Positions 46,466-57,799 of a stretch of 64,000 nt of DNA are shown in pieces. The notes under the pieces are model-generated. The model searched no databases and was not told the DNA's origin. It saw only the letters and a list, made by a program, of their open reading frames with translations. Positions within the stretch are counted from its first letter, which is position 1, and every line of letters starts with the position of its first letter. The position numbers were made by a program, and so were the translations under genes. The stretch spans positions 3,162,001-3,226,000 of the forward strand of contig NZ_CP013650.1 of the NCBI RefSeq assembly GCF_001466725.1, in the 5' to 3' direction. Source of the DNA: Lacimicrobium alkaliphilum (GTDB lineage: Bacteria > Pseudomonadota > Gammaproteobacteria > Enterobacterales > Alteromonadaceae).

Positions 46466-48310
46466 CTAGATTGAAAGCTTGTTAAGGCGTTTACCGCCCC
46501 ACACAGCATTAACGATAGCGCGGGTACCCACAATGGCCGTAAACATGGAGGTCAGAATACCTATGGCCAGCGTGATAGAGAAACCTTTCACCGGCCCGGT
46601 GCCCACGGCAAACAGAATCACCGCGGCAATTAGGGTGGTGATATTGGCATCTGCAATAGTTGACAGGGCGCTGTCATAACCATGATGTATCGCCTGTTGC
46701 GGGCTTCGTCCGTCACGAATTTCTTCACGGATACGCTCAAAGATCAGCACATTGGCATCCACTGCCATGCCCACCGTCAGTACAATACCGGCCATACCCG
46801 GCAGCGTCAGGGTAGCGCCGGGGATCATCGACATCACGCCCACAATCATCACCAGGTTAATCACCAGAGCGGCATTGGCCACCAGACCGAACTTTTTGTA
46901 GTAAGCCACCATAAAGACCAGAATCAGTATCAGTCCCCAGACAATGGCCTGCATGCCCAGATCGATATTTTCCTGGCCCAGGCTTGGTCCCACAGTACGT
47001 TCTTCAACAATCTGAATTGGCGCTACCAGGGCACCGGCACGTAACAGCAAAGAAAGGTTCTGGGCCTCAGCCGGTGAGTCAATACCGGTAATACGGAAAC
47101 TGTTACCGAGCCGTGCCTGAATCGTCGCCACATTGATCACTTCTTCGTGTTTATCGAAGATAATCTTGCCATTTTCATCGGTTTTACCGCTCGGTTTATA
47201 TTCGATAAATACCGTTGCCATGGGCTTACCGATATTATCCTTGGTACTGCGTGACATCTTGCTGCCACCTTCAGAGTCCAGATCAATGTTCACCTGCGGG
47301 CGTCCATATTCATCAAAACTGCTGTTGGCATCAATAATATGATCACCCGTCAGCATCACCTGCTTTTGCAGCAACTGCGGCTGACCATTACGATCCATCA
47401 GCAATTGCGAGCCCGGCGGTACCCTGCCGTCAACGGCATCACGCACATCATGGTCTAAATCCACCAGACGGAACTGCAGGGTTGCGGTGGCATTAAGTAT
47501 TTCTTTGGCGCGGGCGGTATCCTGAATACCCGGGAGCTGCACGACAATCCGGTCTGCCCCCTGGCGCTGAATCACCGGCTCGGCAACACCCAGCTGGTTG
47601 ACTCTGTTGCGCATGATAGTGATGTTCTGCTTAAGGGCGTATTCCTGAATTTCGCGCTGACGCTGCTCAGATAAATTGGCCGCCAGGGTCTGCTCGCCAA
47701 TATCTTCAATTTCCAGATCCGGATTATTGGTGGAGAGAAAACGGATGGCCTGCTCCAGGGTTTCCTGATCGCGGAACTGCACCTCTACCTTGTCACCTTG
47801 TTGCTCGACCCGGCGATAACGCAGGCGCTCTTCCCGCAGACTATTGCGGAAATCATCCACCATCTGTTCCTGAGCACGGGTAATCGCAGCATTCATATCC
47901 ACTTCCATCAGAAAGTGAACACCGCCACGTAAATCCAGCCCCAGCTTCATCGGCGTACCGCCAATATCCTGCAGCCAGGTTGGTGCGGCAGGAGCCAGGT
48001 TGAGGGCAACGACATAATCACTGCCCAGCAGGGCTGCCAGAGAGTCTCTGGCACTAAGCTGATCGTCACCATCTGTGACCCGAATCAATAGCTGGTCATC
48101 TTCCATCTGCACGTTTTTCACCGCGATGCCGGCCTCGTCCAGATGCTCACTGACCTTGTCCATCAGACCTAAATCCACCACCGCATTACGACCGGCAGAT
48201 ATCTGCACTGCGTGATCCTCACCGTAAAGGTTAGGAGACGCATATAAAGCACAGACGGCAATCACCAGGATCACCATGATGTACTTCCATAAGGGATACT
48301 TATTTAACAC
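46466..48310 (-). CDS. secD: Protein translocase subunit SecD
   Basis: A 614-residue inner-membrane protein, six transmembrane helices with a large periplasmic P1 domain. The GTG at 48310 (AAGGA upstream) gives the family N-terminus LNKYPLWKY; an ATG at 48352 would add 14 residues. [13 protein letters not shown] and [17 protein letters not shown] are diagnostic. It is cotranscribed with secF; a strong palindrome separates it from yajC. Confidence 0.97.
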   Translation of the reverse strand: MLNKYPLWKYIMVILVIAVCALYASPNLYGEDHAVQISAGRNAVVDLGLMDKVSEHLDEAGIAVKNVQMEDDQLLIRVTDGDDQLSARDSLAALLGSDYVVALNLAPAAPTWLQDIGGTPMKLGLDLRGGVHFLMEVDMNAAITRAQEQMVDDFRNSLREERLRYRRVEQQGDKVEVQFRDQETLEQAIRFLSTNNPDLEIEDIGEQTLAANLSEQRQREIQEYALKQNITIMRNRVNQLGVAEPVIQRQGADRIVVQLPGIQDTARAKEILNATATLQFRLVDLDHDVRDAVDGRVPPGSQLLMDRNGQPQLLQKQVMLTGDHIIDANSSFDEYGRPQVNIDLDSEGGSKMSRSTKDNIGKPMATVFIEYKPSGKTDENGKIIFDKHEEVINVATIQARLGNSFRITGIDSPAEAQNLSLLLRAGALVAPIQIVEERTVGPSLGQENIDLGMQAIVWGLILILVFMVAYYKKFGLVANAALVINLVMIVGVMSMIPGATLTLPGMAGIVLTVGMAVDANVLIFERIREEIRDGRSPQQAIHHGYDSALSTIADANITTLIAAVILFAVGTGPVKGFSITLAIGILTSMFTAIVGTRAIVNAVWGGKRLNKLSI

Positions 48311-48381
48311 TGACTTATCCTTTTGATCAAAACACCGAAATTGTCTGGGCATTCCGGGACAGCTTTTGCGCTGTGGTCAGG

Positions 48382-48422
48382 GCAGTAAAAATAAGGCGGC
48401 CAGGCCGCCTTATTTTTACTGC
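48382..48422. terminator. 41-base perfect palindrome after yajC
   Basis: Twenty bases (GCAGTAAAAATAAGGCGGCC) at 48382-48401 are followed by one A and their exact complement to 48422. The GC core with flanking A/T-runs makes a terminator for both strands. It begins one base after the yajC stop, between yajC and secD. Confidence 0.85.
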
Positions 48423-48423
48423 A

Positions 48424-48762
48424 TCAGATACTTTTAATGGTGCCTTTAGGCAATACTGCTGCCACAGAAGACTTCTGCACCACCACATTGGTGCTGTCAT
48501 TCAGAGCCAGTTCGATAAAGTCTTTTTCATCACTGACTTTGGCGATCTTACCTACCATGCCGCCCTGGGTCAGCACTTCATCGCCTTTGCTCAGCGATGC
48601 GATAAGGTTTTTATGCTCTTTGGCACGCTTGGCCTGCGGACGATACAGCATAAAGTAAAAAATCAGACCAAAGATCCCGAGCATAATCAGCATTTCGAAG
48701 CCGCCGCCCTGGTTACCTGCCGGTGCCGCCTGAGCGTAGGCGTTAGAAATAAATAAACTCAT
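48424..48762 (-). CDS. yajC: SecDF-associated protein YajC
   Basis: A 112-residue protein with one transmembrane helix (MLIMLGIFGLIFYFMLYRPQ) and the following conserved RPQAKRAKEHKNLIASLSKG, then a small beta domain (DEVLTQGGMVGKIAKV). It associates with SecDF in the membrane. It lies between tgt and secD as usual. Confidence 0.97.
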   Translation of the reverse strand: MSLFISNAYAQAAPAGNQGGGFEMLIMLGIFGLIFYFMLYRPQAKRAKEHKNLIASLSKGDEVLTQGGMVGKIAKVSDEKDFIELALNDSTNVVVQKSSVAAVLPKGTIKSI

Positions 48763-48817
48763 AGTATTCCCCTAATGGTTATTGTTTTTAAAATGTTGTT
48801 GCACAGAAACACTGGTG

Positions 48818-48857
48818 ACACAGAGCCGCTAAACTAAATATGCGTCATGCTCTGTGT
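48818..48857. repeat. ACACAGAGC hairpin between tgt and yajC
   Basis: ACACAGAGC at 48818-48826 and GCTCTGTGT at 48849-48857 form a nine-base stem with a 22-base loop. The arms resemble the CACAGAG-type repeats, so this may be a decayed copy inside the tgt-yajC gap. Confidence 0.4.
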
Positions 48858-48879
48858 ATTCCATGTCGCTGCGTTTTGT

Positions 48880-50076
<1,197 letters not shown>

Positions 50077-50118
50077 TTATACAGGAATCAGAGAATATAA
50101 AGACAGCCTGTGATGGCC

Positions 50119-51159
50119 TCAGGCCCGTTCAATAAACATGGCATCACCGTAACTGAAAAAGCGATACCTGTTTTCAATAGCCTGGCCATAGGCATGCATA
50201 ATGTTTTGTTTGCCTGCAAAAGCGCTGACCAGCATGATCAGGGTGGATTCGGGTAAATGGAAGTTAGTCAGCATGGCATCTACCACAGCAAACTCGTAGC
50301 CCGGATAAATAAAGATATCCGTATCACTGAAAAAGGGCTGCAGAGTCTGTTTCTGTTTTAACGAAGCCTGAGCCGCAGACTCCAGAGAGCGTACCGAAGT
50401 GGTGCCCACCGCCACCACCCGCTTGCCCGCAGCTTTGGTAGCCAGAACGGCATCCACCACTTGCTGTGACACTTCGGCATATTCAGAATGCATCTGATGC
50501 TCGGTAATATTCTCCACCCGCACCGGCTGGAATGTCCCTGCTCCCACGTGCAGGGTCACAAAGGCGGTGTTGACTCCTTTTTGTTTAAGCTGGTCCAGAA
50601 TCGGCTGATCAAAGTGTAATCCTGCGGTCGGAGCTGCCACCGCGCCAGGTTTATTGTTGTAGACCGTCTGATAACGCTCTTTGTCGACCTGCTCATCGGG
50701 TCTGTCGATATAGGGCGGCAGTGGCATATGACCATATTGCTCCAGCAATGCCAATACTGGTTTTTCGTGATTAAAACACAGTTCAAACAGCGCATCGTGG
50801 CGCCTGACCATCTTCGCTTCCAGTTCGCCCTCAAGTAACAACAGGCTGTCTGGTTTTGGCGCTTTGCTGGCTCGCACATGGGCCAGCACCCTGTGTTCAT
50901 CCAGTATACGCTCAACCAATACTTCTACCTGGCCACCGGTTTGCTTGTTCCCCAGCAGGCGGGCGGGAATCACCCTGGTATCGTTAAATACCAGCAAATC
51001 ACCCGGCTCCAGCAAGTCCACGATGTCCGTAAACTGCAGATGCTGCACAGCTCCGCTCGCGCCGTTGAGATGTAACAGGCGACTGGCAGACCTCTGCTGC
51101 GCTGGGTATCGTGCAATCAGCTCATCCGGCAGGTCAAAGTGGAAATCGGATACTTTCAT
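50119..51159 (-). CDS. queA: QueA, SAM:tRNA ribosyltransferase-isomerase
   Basis: A 346-residue enzyme that adds the epoxycyclopentane to preQ1-tRNA. ATG 51159 ([11 protein letters not shown]) has AAAGGG at eight bases; an alternative GTG lies nine bases earlier. The family segments [33 protein letters not shown] and [10 protein letters not shown] are intact. It opens the queA-tgt-yajC-secDF series. Confidence 0.97.
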   Translation of the reverse strand: MKVSDFHFDLPDELIARYPAQQRSASRLLHLNGASGAVQHLQFTDIVDLLEPGDLLVFNDTRVIPARLLGNKQTGGQVEVLVERILDEHRVLAHVRASKAPKPDSLLLLEGELEAKMVRRHDALFELCFNHEKPVLALLEQYGHMPLPPYIDRPDEQVDKERYQTVYNNKPGAVAAPTAGLHFDQPILDQLKQKGVNTAFVTLHVGAGTFQPVRVENITEHQMHSEYAEVSQQVVDAVLATKAAGKRVVAVGTTSVRSLESAAQASLKQKQTLQPFFSDTDIFIYPGYEFAVVDAMLTNFHLPESTLIMLVSAFAGKQNIMHAYGQAIENRYRFFSYGDAMFIERA

Positions 51160-51369
51160 TGGGTACACCCTTTATTGGCATCAGTAAGAAGCGGGGTCAA
51201 AAAAGGGCGCTATTCTAATCTTTGTGTCAGATGCGGGCAATCTCCACGGCACACTGAGTAATCTGGCTGTCACAAAACTATCATATACTCTCAGCCAGAT
51301 TAGATTAAAATGCCGCGCCAGTGGGAACAGGACATCCCATAAAACCCGCAGTACTATTCAGAGGTTATT

Positions 51370-53001
51370 ATGCTGCCTGAACGCTTTCAAAGACTCCGCC
51401 CCAAAATTCTCGGTCTGCTCGGCGCAGGCATACTCTCAGTTGGTCTGATTGCCGCTGTTGCAATCTGGCTATTATCGTCGCAAATTGCCCGCTACGACCA
51501 GTTGGTGCAACAGGAGGTATCAGCCACGGCGCTCTCAGACAATATCAATCTTAATTTCAAACGCCAGGTACAGGAATGGAAAAATGTGCTGCTGAGGGGC
51601 CATGAAGCACCGCGGCTGCAAAAATACTGGGACAGTTTTATGTCACTACACCGCCAGATTCAGGATGACAGTGACAGCTTCCTGAGGATGCAAATCGATA
51701 ATGATCTGAAACAACAAATGTCCGAATTCAGAACCACTCACAAGCGTATTCTGGCGGAATATCAAAAAGGCTATCAGGCCTTTATTGACAGCGGATTTGA
51801 TCATAAAGCCGGTGATAAAGCCGTTGCGGGAATCGACCGGGCACCGACACAGCAACTGGAAGAACTCAGCTCTCAGTTGCACAGCATTATCCTTAAACAA
51901 AGTGAACAAACCCGTGAACAGGCTGATGATGCCATCGCTCTGAGCACTCTTGCCATCATTATGACAATGGTTATCAGCATAGGCCTTAGTGCCTTATTTA
52001 TGAACAGCAAAGTGGTGCGCCCGCTGACAACCCTTATCGATCATTTGCGTAATGTCAGTAAGGGCCAGTTACAGCAGCAGGTGATCATTCACAGCAAGGA
52101 CGAGATAGGACGTATGTCCCGCGGCATAGAAACCCTCAGGCAGAATCTGCTGGATATCTGTGGTGGCCTGGATACCACACAACAGGATCTCGATCGTGTT
52201 TGTAGCAGCCTGGTGGAAAGTGCCGGAGCTATCAGCAATGGTGTCACAGAGCAAAATCACGGTACCGATGCAGTTCACAGTTCCGTAGAGCAGATGACAC
52301 AATACGCCAGTGACGTCAGTCACCATGCTACAGATGCCAACGGCGCAGCGAATGAAGCGCGGGAAGCTGCAGGCAGCAGTATGGCAGTCATGAAACAGAG
52401 TATCAGCACTATCAGCCAGACTTCAGAGCAAATCCAGGCCACTGCCGGAGTCATCAGTACCCTGGATGAGGATGCCCGCAAAATTGGCTCTGTGCTGGAC
52501 GTCATCAAAGGCATCGCTGAACAGACCAATCTGCTGGCGCTGAATGCCGCCATAGAAGCTGCACGGGCCGGTGAACAGGGCCGCGGTTTTGCCGTGGTGG
52601 CCGACGAAGTCAGAACACTGGCCGCCCGCACCCAGAAATCCACAGAAGAAATTCAGCAGATGATTCAGAATGTGCAGCAAGGCGCAAGCAATGCTGTTCG
52701 GGCCATCGAGCAGGGTCAGCAACAAACCAGTGAAAGTGTCAGTAAAGTGCATGCCGCCGACGAACACTTGCAGAAGATCAATGCCGCCATTGAACATATC
52801 GGCGATCTGAACCGCCGGATTGCCGATTCAGCCCGCCAGCAAAGTGGCGTCAGCGAACAAATTCTCAGCAGTCTGACTGAACTGTCAGAGATTGCCCGGG
52901 TAAACGGTGAGCATGCCGACTCCTGTGAGCAGGACAACCGCACCTTACTGGAAGTAAAAGATCGCATGGCCAGTATTATCGCCAGGCTAATGCACAAATG
53001 A
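51370..53001 (+). CDS. Methyl-accepting chemotaxis protein
   Basis: A 543-residue chemoreceptor. Helix 1 at about 15-37, a helical periplasmic sensor of about 150 residues with no clear family (four-helix-bundle type), helix 2 at about 190-212, HAMP ([20 protein letters not shown]), then the signalling domain with the hairpin tip [20 protein letters not shown] and the [10 protein letters not shown] segment. Ligand unknown. A single transcription unit with a repeat downstream. Confidence 0.95.
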   Translation: MLPERFQRLRPKILGLLGAGILSVGLIAAVAIWLLSSQIARYDQLVQQEVSATALSDNINLNFKRQVQEWKNVLLRGHEAPRLQKYWDSFMSLHRQIQDDSDSFLRMQIDNDLKQQMSEFRTTHKRILAEYQKGYQAFIDSGFDHKAGDKAVAGIDRAPTQQLEELSSQLHSIILKQSEQTREQADDAIALSTLAIIMTMVISIGLSALFMNSKVVRPLTTLIDHLRNVSKGQLQQQVIIHSKDEIGRMSRGIETLRQNLLDICGGLDTTQQDLDRVCSSLVESAGAISNGVTEQNHGTDAVHSSVEQMTQYASDVSHHATDANGAANEAREAAGSSMAVMKQSISTISQTSEQIQATAGVISTLDEDARKIGSVLDVIKGIAEQTNLLALNAAIEAARAGEQGRGFAVVADEVRTLAARTQKSTEEIQQMIQNVQQGASNAVRAIEQGQQQTSESVSKVHAADEHLQKINAAIEHIGDLNRRIADSARQQSGVSEQILSSLTELSEIARVNGEHADSCEQDNRTLLEVKDRMASIIARLMHK

Positions 53002-53006
53002 ATTTA

Positions 53007-53085
53007 ACCACAGAGTCACGAAGGACACAGAGAGGTTAAGGGACTAAACCGGTTAGTATCTCTGTGTTCTCTGTGACTCTGTGGT
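53007..53085. repeat. CACAGAG-type interspersed repeat (copy 3, best preserved)
   Basis: A near-perfect inverted repeat of 79 bases. The outer 13 bases ACCACAGAGTCAC and GTGACTCTGTGGT match exactly, followed inward by ACACAGAGA and TCTCTGTGT. It lies between the MCP and DUF6471 genes, which converge, so it could also stop transcription. Confidence 0.85.
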
Positions 53086-53112
53086 GAATCTGGTTTTTAT
53101 AGCAAAGCGGCG

Positions 53113-53385
53113 CTAGTCGGGCAGTGTTACACCCATCTCTTTAAAGATATCCAGAATCTCTTCCCGTTCTATGGGGCGGGCATTGAGTACAAACATAATT
53201 TGTAACAATAGATCGGCACCCAGAATACCCTTATTGACTTTATTTCTCAGGTTGTCTGCGCTTTGATCTATACCAATGCGGGCAAGCCGCTCGCTGAGAT
53301 CCTGATATTTGACGCCGCGCCGGGACATCTGCGCTTTGATCAGGCGCTGTACCAGTTGGCGCCAGTTTGCGTTGGGTCCTTGCAT
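53113..53385 (-). CDS. DUF6471-like small protein
   Basis: About 90 residues. ATG 53385 has GGAGAG upstream and is preferred to TTG 53397. The segment MSRRGVKYQDLSERLARIGI followed by NLRNKVNKGILGADLLLQIM has the pattern of DUF6471, a small helix-turn-helix-like family. It may bind DNA. It is divergent from yjfI with a 150-base promoter gap between, so it could regulate that operon; this is only inferred from position. Confidence 0.7.
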   Translation of the reverse strand: MQGPNANWRQLVQRLIKAQMSRRGVKYQDLSERLARIGIDQSADNLRNKVNKGILGADLLLQIMFVLNARPIEREEILDIFKEMGVTLPD

Positions 53386-53464
53386 GACTCTCTCCAAATA
53401 GTCTATTTGTGACTTATAATTTACATCAAGAACCTATTTTATTCAAAAAGAAATAAAATAATAT

Positions 53465-53494
53465 TTGACGGGCAAGAAGTTGTCTGTCTATGAT
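53465..53494 (+). promoter_or_regulatory. Sigma-70-like promoter of the yjf operon
   Basis: -35 TTGACG at 53465-53470 and -10 TATGAT at 53489-53494 are 18 bases apart. AAAGGAG precedes the yjfI start at 53536. No sigma-54 (GG-N10-GC) element like that of pspA was seen. Confidence 0.6.
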
Positions 53495-53535
53495 TAGTCC
53501 AGTTTAAAACGCTGTGCCTGTTAAAGGAGTAAAAC

Positions 53536-53925
53536 ATGACCTGGGAGCTTGCTCAGTTAGAAGCATTGTTCAGTGACAATAAAGATTTGGTGGTCACCCG
53601 CCAACAGGATTGCCTGTTGATCGCTAATGAAGACGGCATCGACGCCTGGCTGGCCATCAGTGGTGAGCAGATTATTGTCGAAACCCTGCTGTTCTCCGTT
53701 GCCGAAGTAAAAGATAAGGCGGCCCTGAACGAAGAGATACTCAAAACCCATATGCTCTTTCCTCTGACCACTGTGGGGATTTCCGTGGTGGCGGATGAGG
53801 AATATTACACCGCCTTTGGCTCACTGAGTTCTCAGTCCAAGGGTGAGAGTATTGTGATTGAAGTAGAAACCCTGTTCCAGAATGTGGCGTCTTTCCTGGA
53901 TGCCTATCAGGATCATTTGAAGTAA
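53536..53925 (+). CDS. yjfI: YjfI-like DUF2170 protein
   Basis: A 129-residue acidic cytosolic protein beginning MTWELAQLEALF, of the DUF2170 family. No catalytic motif is seen; an alpha/beta fold is likely. Its family is nearly always found next to PspA-like YjfJ, as here (13 bases apart). AAAGGAG gives a strong ribosome site. Function unknown; probably a partner of the IM30-type protein. Confidence 0.85.
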   Translation: MTWELAQLEALFSDNKDLVVTRQQDCLLIANEDGIDAWLAISGEQIIVETLLFSVAEVKDKAALNEEILKTHMLFPLTTVGISVVADEEYYTAFGSLSSQSKGESIVIEVETLFQNVASFLDAYQDHLK

Positions 53926-53938
53926 ACGAGGAGGCGTT

Positions 53939-54619
53939 ATGTCTGTTTGGAGAAAACTAATCACCGCAGTTAAAGGCGGTGTCACCGAAGCGGCAGAGTC
54001 TGTTGCCGATAGTCAGGCCATTCGTATTCTGGAGCAGGAAATCCGCGAAGCCAAAGAAGAGCTGCGCAAATCGGATCATGCCCGCACCCAGATTCTGGCC
54101 AAATGTAAGCTGGCTCAGCAAAAAGTCGACAGCCTGTCCAGTTCCATCAGCGAGTATGAAAACCATGCCCGTCAGGCTGCGGACAAAGACCGCCAGCTGG
54201 CGCTGGATTGTGCACAGAAAGTATCAGAATTACGTTCAGAGCAGGATGCCGAACAGCAAATGCTGGATCAGTTTAAACAGTCCGAGAAAAAGCTGGCGGC
54301 CAATATCTCTCAGGCAAAAGCCAACCTGCGCAGACTGGAACAGCAAGTGGATATGGTCAAGGCCACGGAGTCAGTGCAAAAAGCTCAGGTTGCGGTGTCC
54401 TCACGCCACCTCGGTGCCAACAGCAAGATGAAGACGGCTACCGAGTCTCTGGAGCGCATTCAACAGCGCCAGACTACCCGCAGCGCAGAGCTCGAAGCGG
54501 CCGAAGAGCTGGCCAGCAGCGAAGATAATGATGACCTGAGCTCAAGACTGGCCGCCGCCGGTATCCAGGGCGGTAAGTCTTCCGCCGATGACGAGCTCAG
54601 CCGTATTCTGGGTAAATAA
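53939..54619 (+). CDS. yjfJ: PspA/IM30-family protein YjfJ
   Basis: A 226-residue, almost wholly helical coiled-coil protein of the PspA/IM30/Vipp1 (ESCRT-III-like) family. It begins SVWRKLITAVKGGVTEAAES and has EQEIREAKEELRKSDHARTQ followed by long heptad stretches to about 200 and a short C-terminal SADDELSRILGK helix. Such proteins form rods or rings on the inner face of damaged membrane. Second gene of a yjf operon; classic pspB/pspC/pspF are not in the window. Confidence 0.93.
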   Translation: MSVWRKLITAVKGGVTEAAESVADSQAIRILEQEIREAKEELRKSDHARTQILAKCKLAQQKVDSLSSSISEYENHARQAADKDRQLALDCAQKVSELRSEQDAEQQMLDQFKQSEKKLAANISQAKANLRRLEQQVDMVKATESVQKAQVAVSSRHLGANSKMKTATESLERIQQRQTTRSAELEAAEELASSEDNDDLSSRLAAAGIQGGKSSADDELSRILGK

Positions 54620-54631
54620 CGGAGCCCGGCT

Positions 54632-55678
54632 TTGATATTTTTCAAACTGCGCAAACTGCTCAGTCATTATCTGCAACAAATGCGCTGGTACGTTATCGTA
54701 TCGGCGTTTTTTGTTTATGCACTGCTGAGCTGGTTATTACTGGTGTGGGCCGGTGAAACGGCCCTGTATCAATGGCCAGATTATCTTTACTGGCTGGTGG
54801 TCACCAGTTCCACTGTCGGTTACGGCGATCTGTCACCGGTCAGTGATGCCGGTAAATATGTGGTGTCACTGGTGATTATTCCCGTGGGCCTGAGCCTGTT
54901 TGCCCTGATTCTCGGCCGCTCTGCCGCCTGGGTGTCTAACCAGTGGTTTAAAGGAGTAAAAGGCATGAAAGATTTGCATCTGGATGATCATATCCTGGTT
55001 ATTGGCTGGAATGGTCAACGTACCATTCAGCTACTCAATTTGTTGCTGCGGGAAAAAGAGCATGCGGCCAATTCTCCGGCCATCGCACTCTGTGTTAAGG
55101 CGGAGGTGGAAAACCCGATGCCGGATCTGGTTGAATTTGTCAGGGTGGAATCCTTTAACCAGGATCAGGATATGGACAGAGCCTGTATCGTTGATGCCAG
55201 CGTGATCATTATCGACAATGACTATGACGATATGACCATGACGGCGGCGCTGTATGCCAGTAAGCGCAATCCTGACAGCCATATCCTTGCTTATTTCAAA
55301 GACGAGAGTCTGGTCAGTTTATTACGCCAGCATTGTCCGAATGTGGAATGCACTCCGAGCGTGGCGGTAGAAATGCTGGCCAAGTCGGCCTTTGACCCGG
55401 GCTCCAGCGCACTGCACCACGATCTTCTCAGTGTGCAGGAAGGCCAGGCCCAGTATTCGGTTGCCGTGCCACAGCTTAGCAAACCCTTAACGGTCGGCCA
55501 GCTATTTACCGGCATGAAAAAGCATTATGACGCCACTCTGATTGCGCTGGCAGATGAGAGTAAAAAGATCGCGCTCAATCCCGTCTCTGACAGACGAATC
55601 TCAGGCGGTGATAAAATCTACTATATCGCCGAGCGGCGCATTTGTAATCCTGACTGGGAGGCCATGTATGCTGAGTAA
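54632..55678 (+). CDS. Two-helix potassium channel with RCK/TrkA-N domain
   Basis: A 348-residue channel: helix 1 (about 20-40), pore helix and selectivity filter TVGYG at residues 61-65, helix 2 (about 75-97), then a cytosolic NAD-binding-like RCK domain (HILVIGWNGQ at 120-129; PDSHILAYFKDESL) and a TrkA-C-like end. It should pass potassium out when gated. Start is TTG 54632 with GGAG upstream; no ATG start is available. It is inserted between yjfJ and yjfK and overlaps yjfK by 11 bases, so it belongs to the operon. Confidence 0.92.
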   Translation: MIFFKLRKLLSHYLQQMRWYVIVSAFFVYALLSWLLLVWAGETALYQWPDYLYWLVVTSSTVGYGDLSPVSDAGKYVVSLVIIPVGLSLFALILGRSAAWVSNQWFKGVKGMKDLHLDDHILVIGWNGQRTIQLLNLLLREKEHAANSPAIALCVKAEVENPMPDLVEFVRVESFNQDQDMDRACIVDASVIIIDNDYDDMTMTAALYASKRNPDSHILAYFKDESLVSLLRQHCPNVECTPSVAVEMLAKSAFDPGSSALHHDLLSVQEGQAQYSVAVPQLSKPLTVGQLFTGMKKHYDATLIALADESKKIALNPVSDRRISGGDKIYYIAERRICNPDWEAMYAE

Positions 55679-56315
55679 ATGGTTTGGTAAAAAGCAGCAA
55701 GAAACCGGGCCCAAAGCCCCCGAGGTGATGGGGCTTTATCTGGGCGGTTCGTTCCAGTTAGATGAATTAAAACTACGCTTATTGCAGCCGCAACTGCTGA
55801 TTGATGGCGCCGCCAGTACCCATCTGATCCAGGCGGTTGGTGAAGTGGAGCTTGACAGTGGTGGCAAGCTGCTGCGCTTTTACACCGATGATGACGCCTT
55901 TTTGCAGGTGGTGCTGGATGGCGGTGACACCGAGCAGCATATTACCGATGTCAAACTCTGGTACTTTTATGACACCAAAACCGTGGGTTCCGAAAACCAG
56001 TGGAAAGCGCTGATCGACAGCGGCATTTCAAAGCCGGAGTACGAGTTAGGTGGCTTTAACTTTACGCGGGTCTGGGATGCCATTGGCGAAACCTCACCAC
56101 CGGTGGCCATGACCGAAAAAACCTATGAACAGGATGGTGATATCAGCGAAACCGATCAGTTTGTGATGCTCTACGAGCGCCCACTGGATGGTGATGACGC
56201 CGAGTTTGTAATGGTCAGCGGCGAAGAAAAAATTATCGATAACAACGCGGATCGCTGTCTGGTGATCAGCACGGGGTTAAATCTGCAACCAGCAGATATC
56301 CGCATTAACGGTTGA
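55668..56315 (+). CDS. yjfK: YjfK-like DUF2491 protein
   Basis: A 215-residue protein of the DUF2491 family; ATG 55668 (MLSKWFGKKQQ) lies inside the end of the channel gene. The body is acidic and beta-rich (GLYLGGSFQLDELKLRLLQP, ITDVKLWYFYD) without membrane segments or a catalytic signature. Always linked to yjfJ-type genes; role unknown. A palindromic repeat follows. Confidence 0.85.
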   Translation: MLSKWFGKKQQETGPKAPEVMGLYLGGSFQLDELKLRLLQPQLLIDGAASTHLIQAVGEVELDSGGKLLRFYTDDDAFLQVVLDGGDTEQHITDVKLWYFYDTKTVGSENQWKALIDSGISKPEYELGGFNFTRVWDAIGETSPPVAMTEKTYEQDGDISETDQFVMLYERPLDGDDAEFVMVSGEEKIIDNNADRCLVISTGLNLQPADIRING

Positions 56316-56402
56316 GGCAACAGTTGTCGGTAAGAGGTTCTGATGTTCATCAGGATGACGTTTTCCGCTGAACCGAATAAGCCCAAAATTGCTTACACGG
56401 TC

Positions 56403-56470
56403 TGTTGGTCGGGCTTTAGCCCGACAATCAACGATGCATGCAAGATCTGTCGGAATAAATTCCGACCTAC
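56403..56470. repeat. TGTAGGTCGG-type palindromic repeat (copy 2)
   Basis: The same two-hairpin build as the 40.7 kb copy: GTCGGGCTTTAGCCCGAC, then GTCGGAATAAATTCCGAC, with ends TGTTGGTCGG and CCGACCTAC. It lies inside the yjf operon between yjfK and yjfL and could weaken readthrough. Confidence 0.85.
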
Positions 56471-56565
56471 GCAAAAACGATTGAGTCTTTACCCTCGGCG
56501 CGTTTCGCGTATGCTGGGGAAATAAACTATCTGATCTATTTTAACAATAAAACGAGGAATACCTT

Positions 56566-56982
56566 ATGGACGCTGTGATGCTATCTCTCTCAGGACTGGG
56601 CAACTTCGCCCTGTATTTTATCGTTTCCATCATTTTACTCTTTGTATTCAAAGTGCTGTACGCGCTGGTTACGCCCCACGATGAATGGAAGCTGGTAAAA
56701 GAAGACAAGAGTGTTGCTGCTGCGGTCGGTTTTGGTGGCTCAGTGGTGGGCTTCAGTATCGCCCTTGCCGGGGCAGCCAGCAATGCCGTCTCTCTGATTG
56801 ACTTCGCGGTATGGGGTGCAGTTGCGCTAATCGCACAACTTCTGGCCTTCGCCCTGCTGCGCTTTACCTTTATGCCGAAAATTGTCGAGCGTATCAATAA
56901 CGATGAAATCTCCGCCGGTGTAATGCTGGCCGCCATGTCTATTGCCATCGGCATGCTCAATGCCGCCTGCATGACATACTGA
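56566..56982 (+). CDS. yjfL: YjfL-like DUF350 membrane protein
   Basis: A 138-residue protein with four transmembrane helices: FALYFIVSIILLFVFKVLYA, VGFGGSVVGFSIALAGA, the ALIAQLLAFALL segment, and MLAAMSIAIGMLNAACM. This is the DUF350 pattern (YjfL/YshA). Function unknown; with YjfJ it points to an inner-membrane task. ACGAGGA lies upstream. It follows yjfK after 250 bases that include a repeat. Confidence 0.88.
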   Translation: MDAVMLSLSGLGNFALYFIVSIILLFVFKVLYALVTPHDEWKLVKEDKSVAAAVGFGGSVVGFSIALAGAASNAVSLIDFAVWGAVALIAQLLAFALLRFTFMPKIVERINNDEISAGVMLAAMSIAIGMLNAACMTY

Positions 56983-56994
56983 TAGGAGGAGACC

Positions 56995-57639
56995 ATGCAA
57001 GATAAACTGCAAGATGAGCTTCAGGAAACACCACAGGAACCTCGCCAGAAACGCTCTGCCGGTATTGATCTGAACCGTATGCGTAAAGGGTTTGCGGTCA
57101 AGCCCCTTGCCCTGGGAGTGGCAACAGTTCTGCTCAGTGCCTGTGGCAACAAGCAGGACGCCAAAGTCTACACATCACCGGATGACTGTATTAATGATAA
57201 TCCGGAATTTGCCGAGCAGTGCCGCGCCGCCTATGAACAGGCTGTAGAAGAAGCGGCCCGTACCGCACCAAAATACAACAGTGCCCAGGATTGTGAATAC
57301 GATTTCGGTCAGCAACAATGCCGCCAGGTGGAGACCAGCAGTGGCTCCTTCTTTATGCCCTTTATGGCCGGCTATATGCTGAGCAATCTGATGTCGCCCA
57401 GAGGCTATTATTCGCAGCCGCTGTTTACCTCTTATTCGCCCTATTCTTCTTATCGCAATCGCTGGATCACCTCTGATGGTTATGATTACGGTAACCTGCG
57501 CAACCGTAATCTGCGTGTTGGTGAGGATGCCTTTAAGAAAAAGCCTGCGGTGACCCGTACCATCAAACGGGGCGGCTTCGGCTCCACGGTCAGGGCCAAG
57601 TCCAGTTGGGGCAGCAGCTCCAGAAGCTGGGGCGGATAG
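56995..57639 (+). CDS. yjfM: YjfM/YgiB-like DUF1190 lipoprotein
   Basis: A 214-residue protein close in layout to E. coli YgiB. About 35 polar residues precede a hydrophobic stretch ending in a lipobox LLSAC (Cys near 50). Then CINDNPEFAEQCRAAYEQA and CEYDFGQQQCRQVE give paired Cys, followed by GSFFMPFMAGYML and a Gly/Ser/Arg tail ending in SWGG. The long N-terminal tail before the signal is unusual for a lipoprotein but shared with YgiB. It precedes the GspS-like gene, the usual ygiB-ygiC pairing. Confidence 0.88.
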   Translation: MQDKLQDELQETPQEPRQKRSAGIDLNRMRKGFAVKPLALGVATVLLSACGNKQDAKVYTSPDDCINDNPEFAEQCRAAYEQAVEEAARTAPKYNSAQDCEYDFGQQQCRQVETSSGSFFMPFMAGYMLSNLMSPRGYYSQPLFTSYSPYSSYRNRWITSDGYDYGNLRNRNLRVGEDAFKKKPAVTRTIKRGGFGSTVRAKSSWGSSSRSWGG

Positions 57640-57646
57640 CGTATTC

Positions 57647-57778
57647 ACCACAGAGCCACAGAGAGCACAGAGTCTGAATAGTGGATAAAATGCATATTAT
57701 ATCTATGCGTTTCACGGCGGCTCTGTACTAAGTTATTAACCGTTAATCGATTCTCTGTGTTCTCCGTGCCTCTGTGGT
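57647..57778. repeat. CACAGAG-type interspersed repeat (copy 4)
   Basis: Starts ACCACAGAGCCACAGAGAGC and ends CTCCGTGCCTCTGTGGT, with inverted ends and an AT-rich middle. It fills the gap between yjfM and yjfC. Confidence 0.8.
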
Positions 57779-57799
57779 TAAAAATAAATTAAGAAGGCA

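Noticed and set aside
53007..53085. Possible CRISPR repeats among the CACAGAG units
   Set aside because: Units are inverted and unevenly spaced, with no constant spacers and no cas genes; they fit interspersed palindromes.
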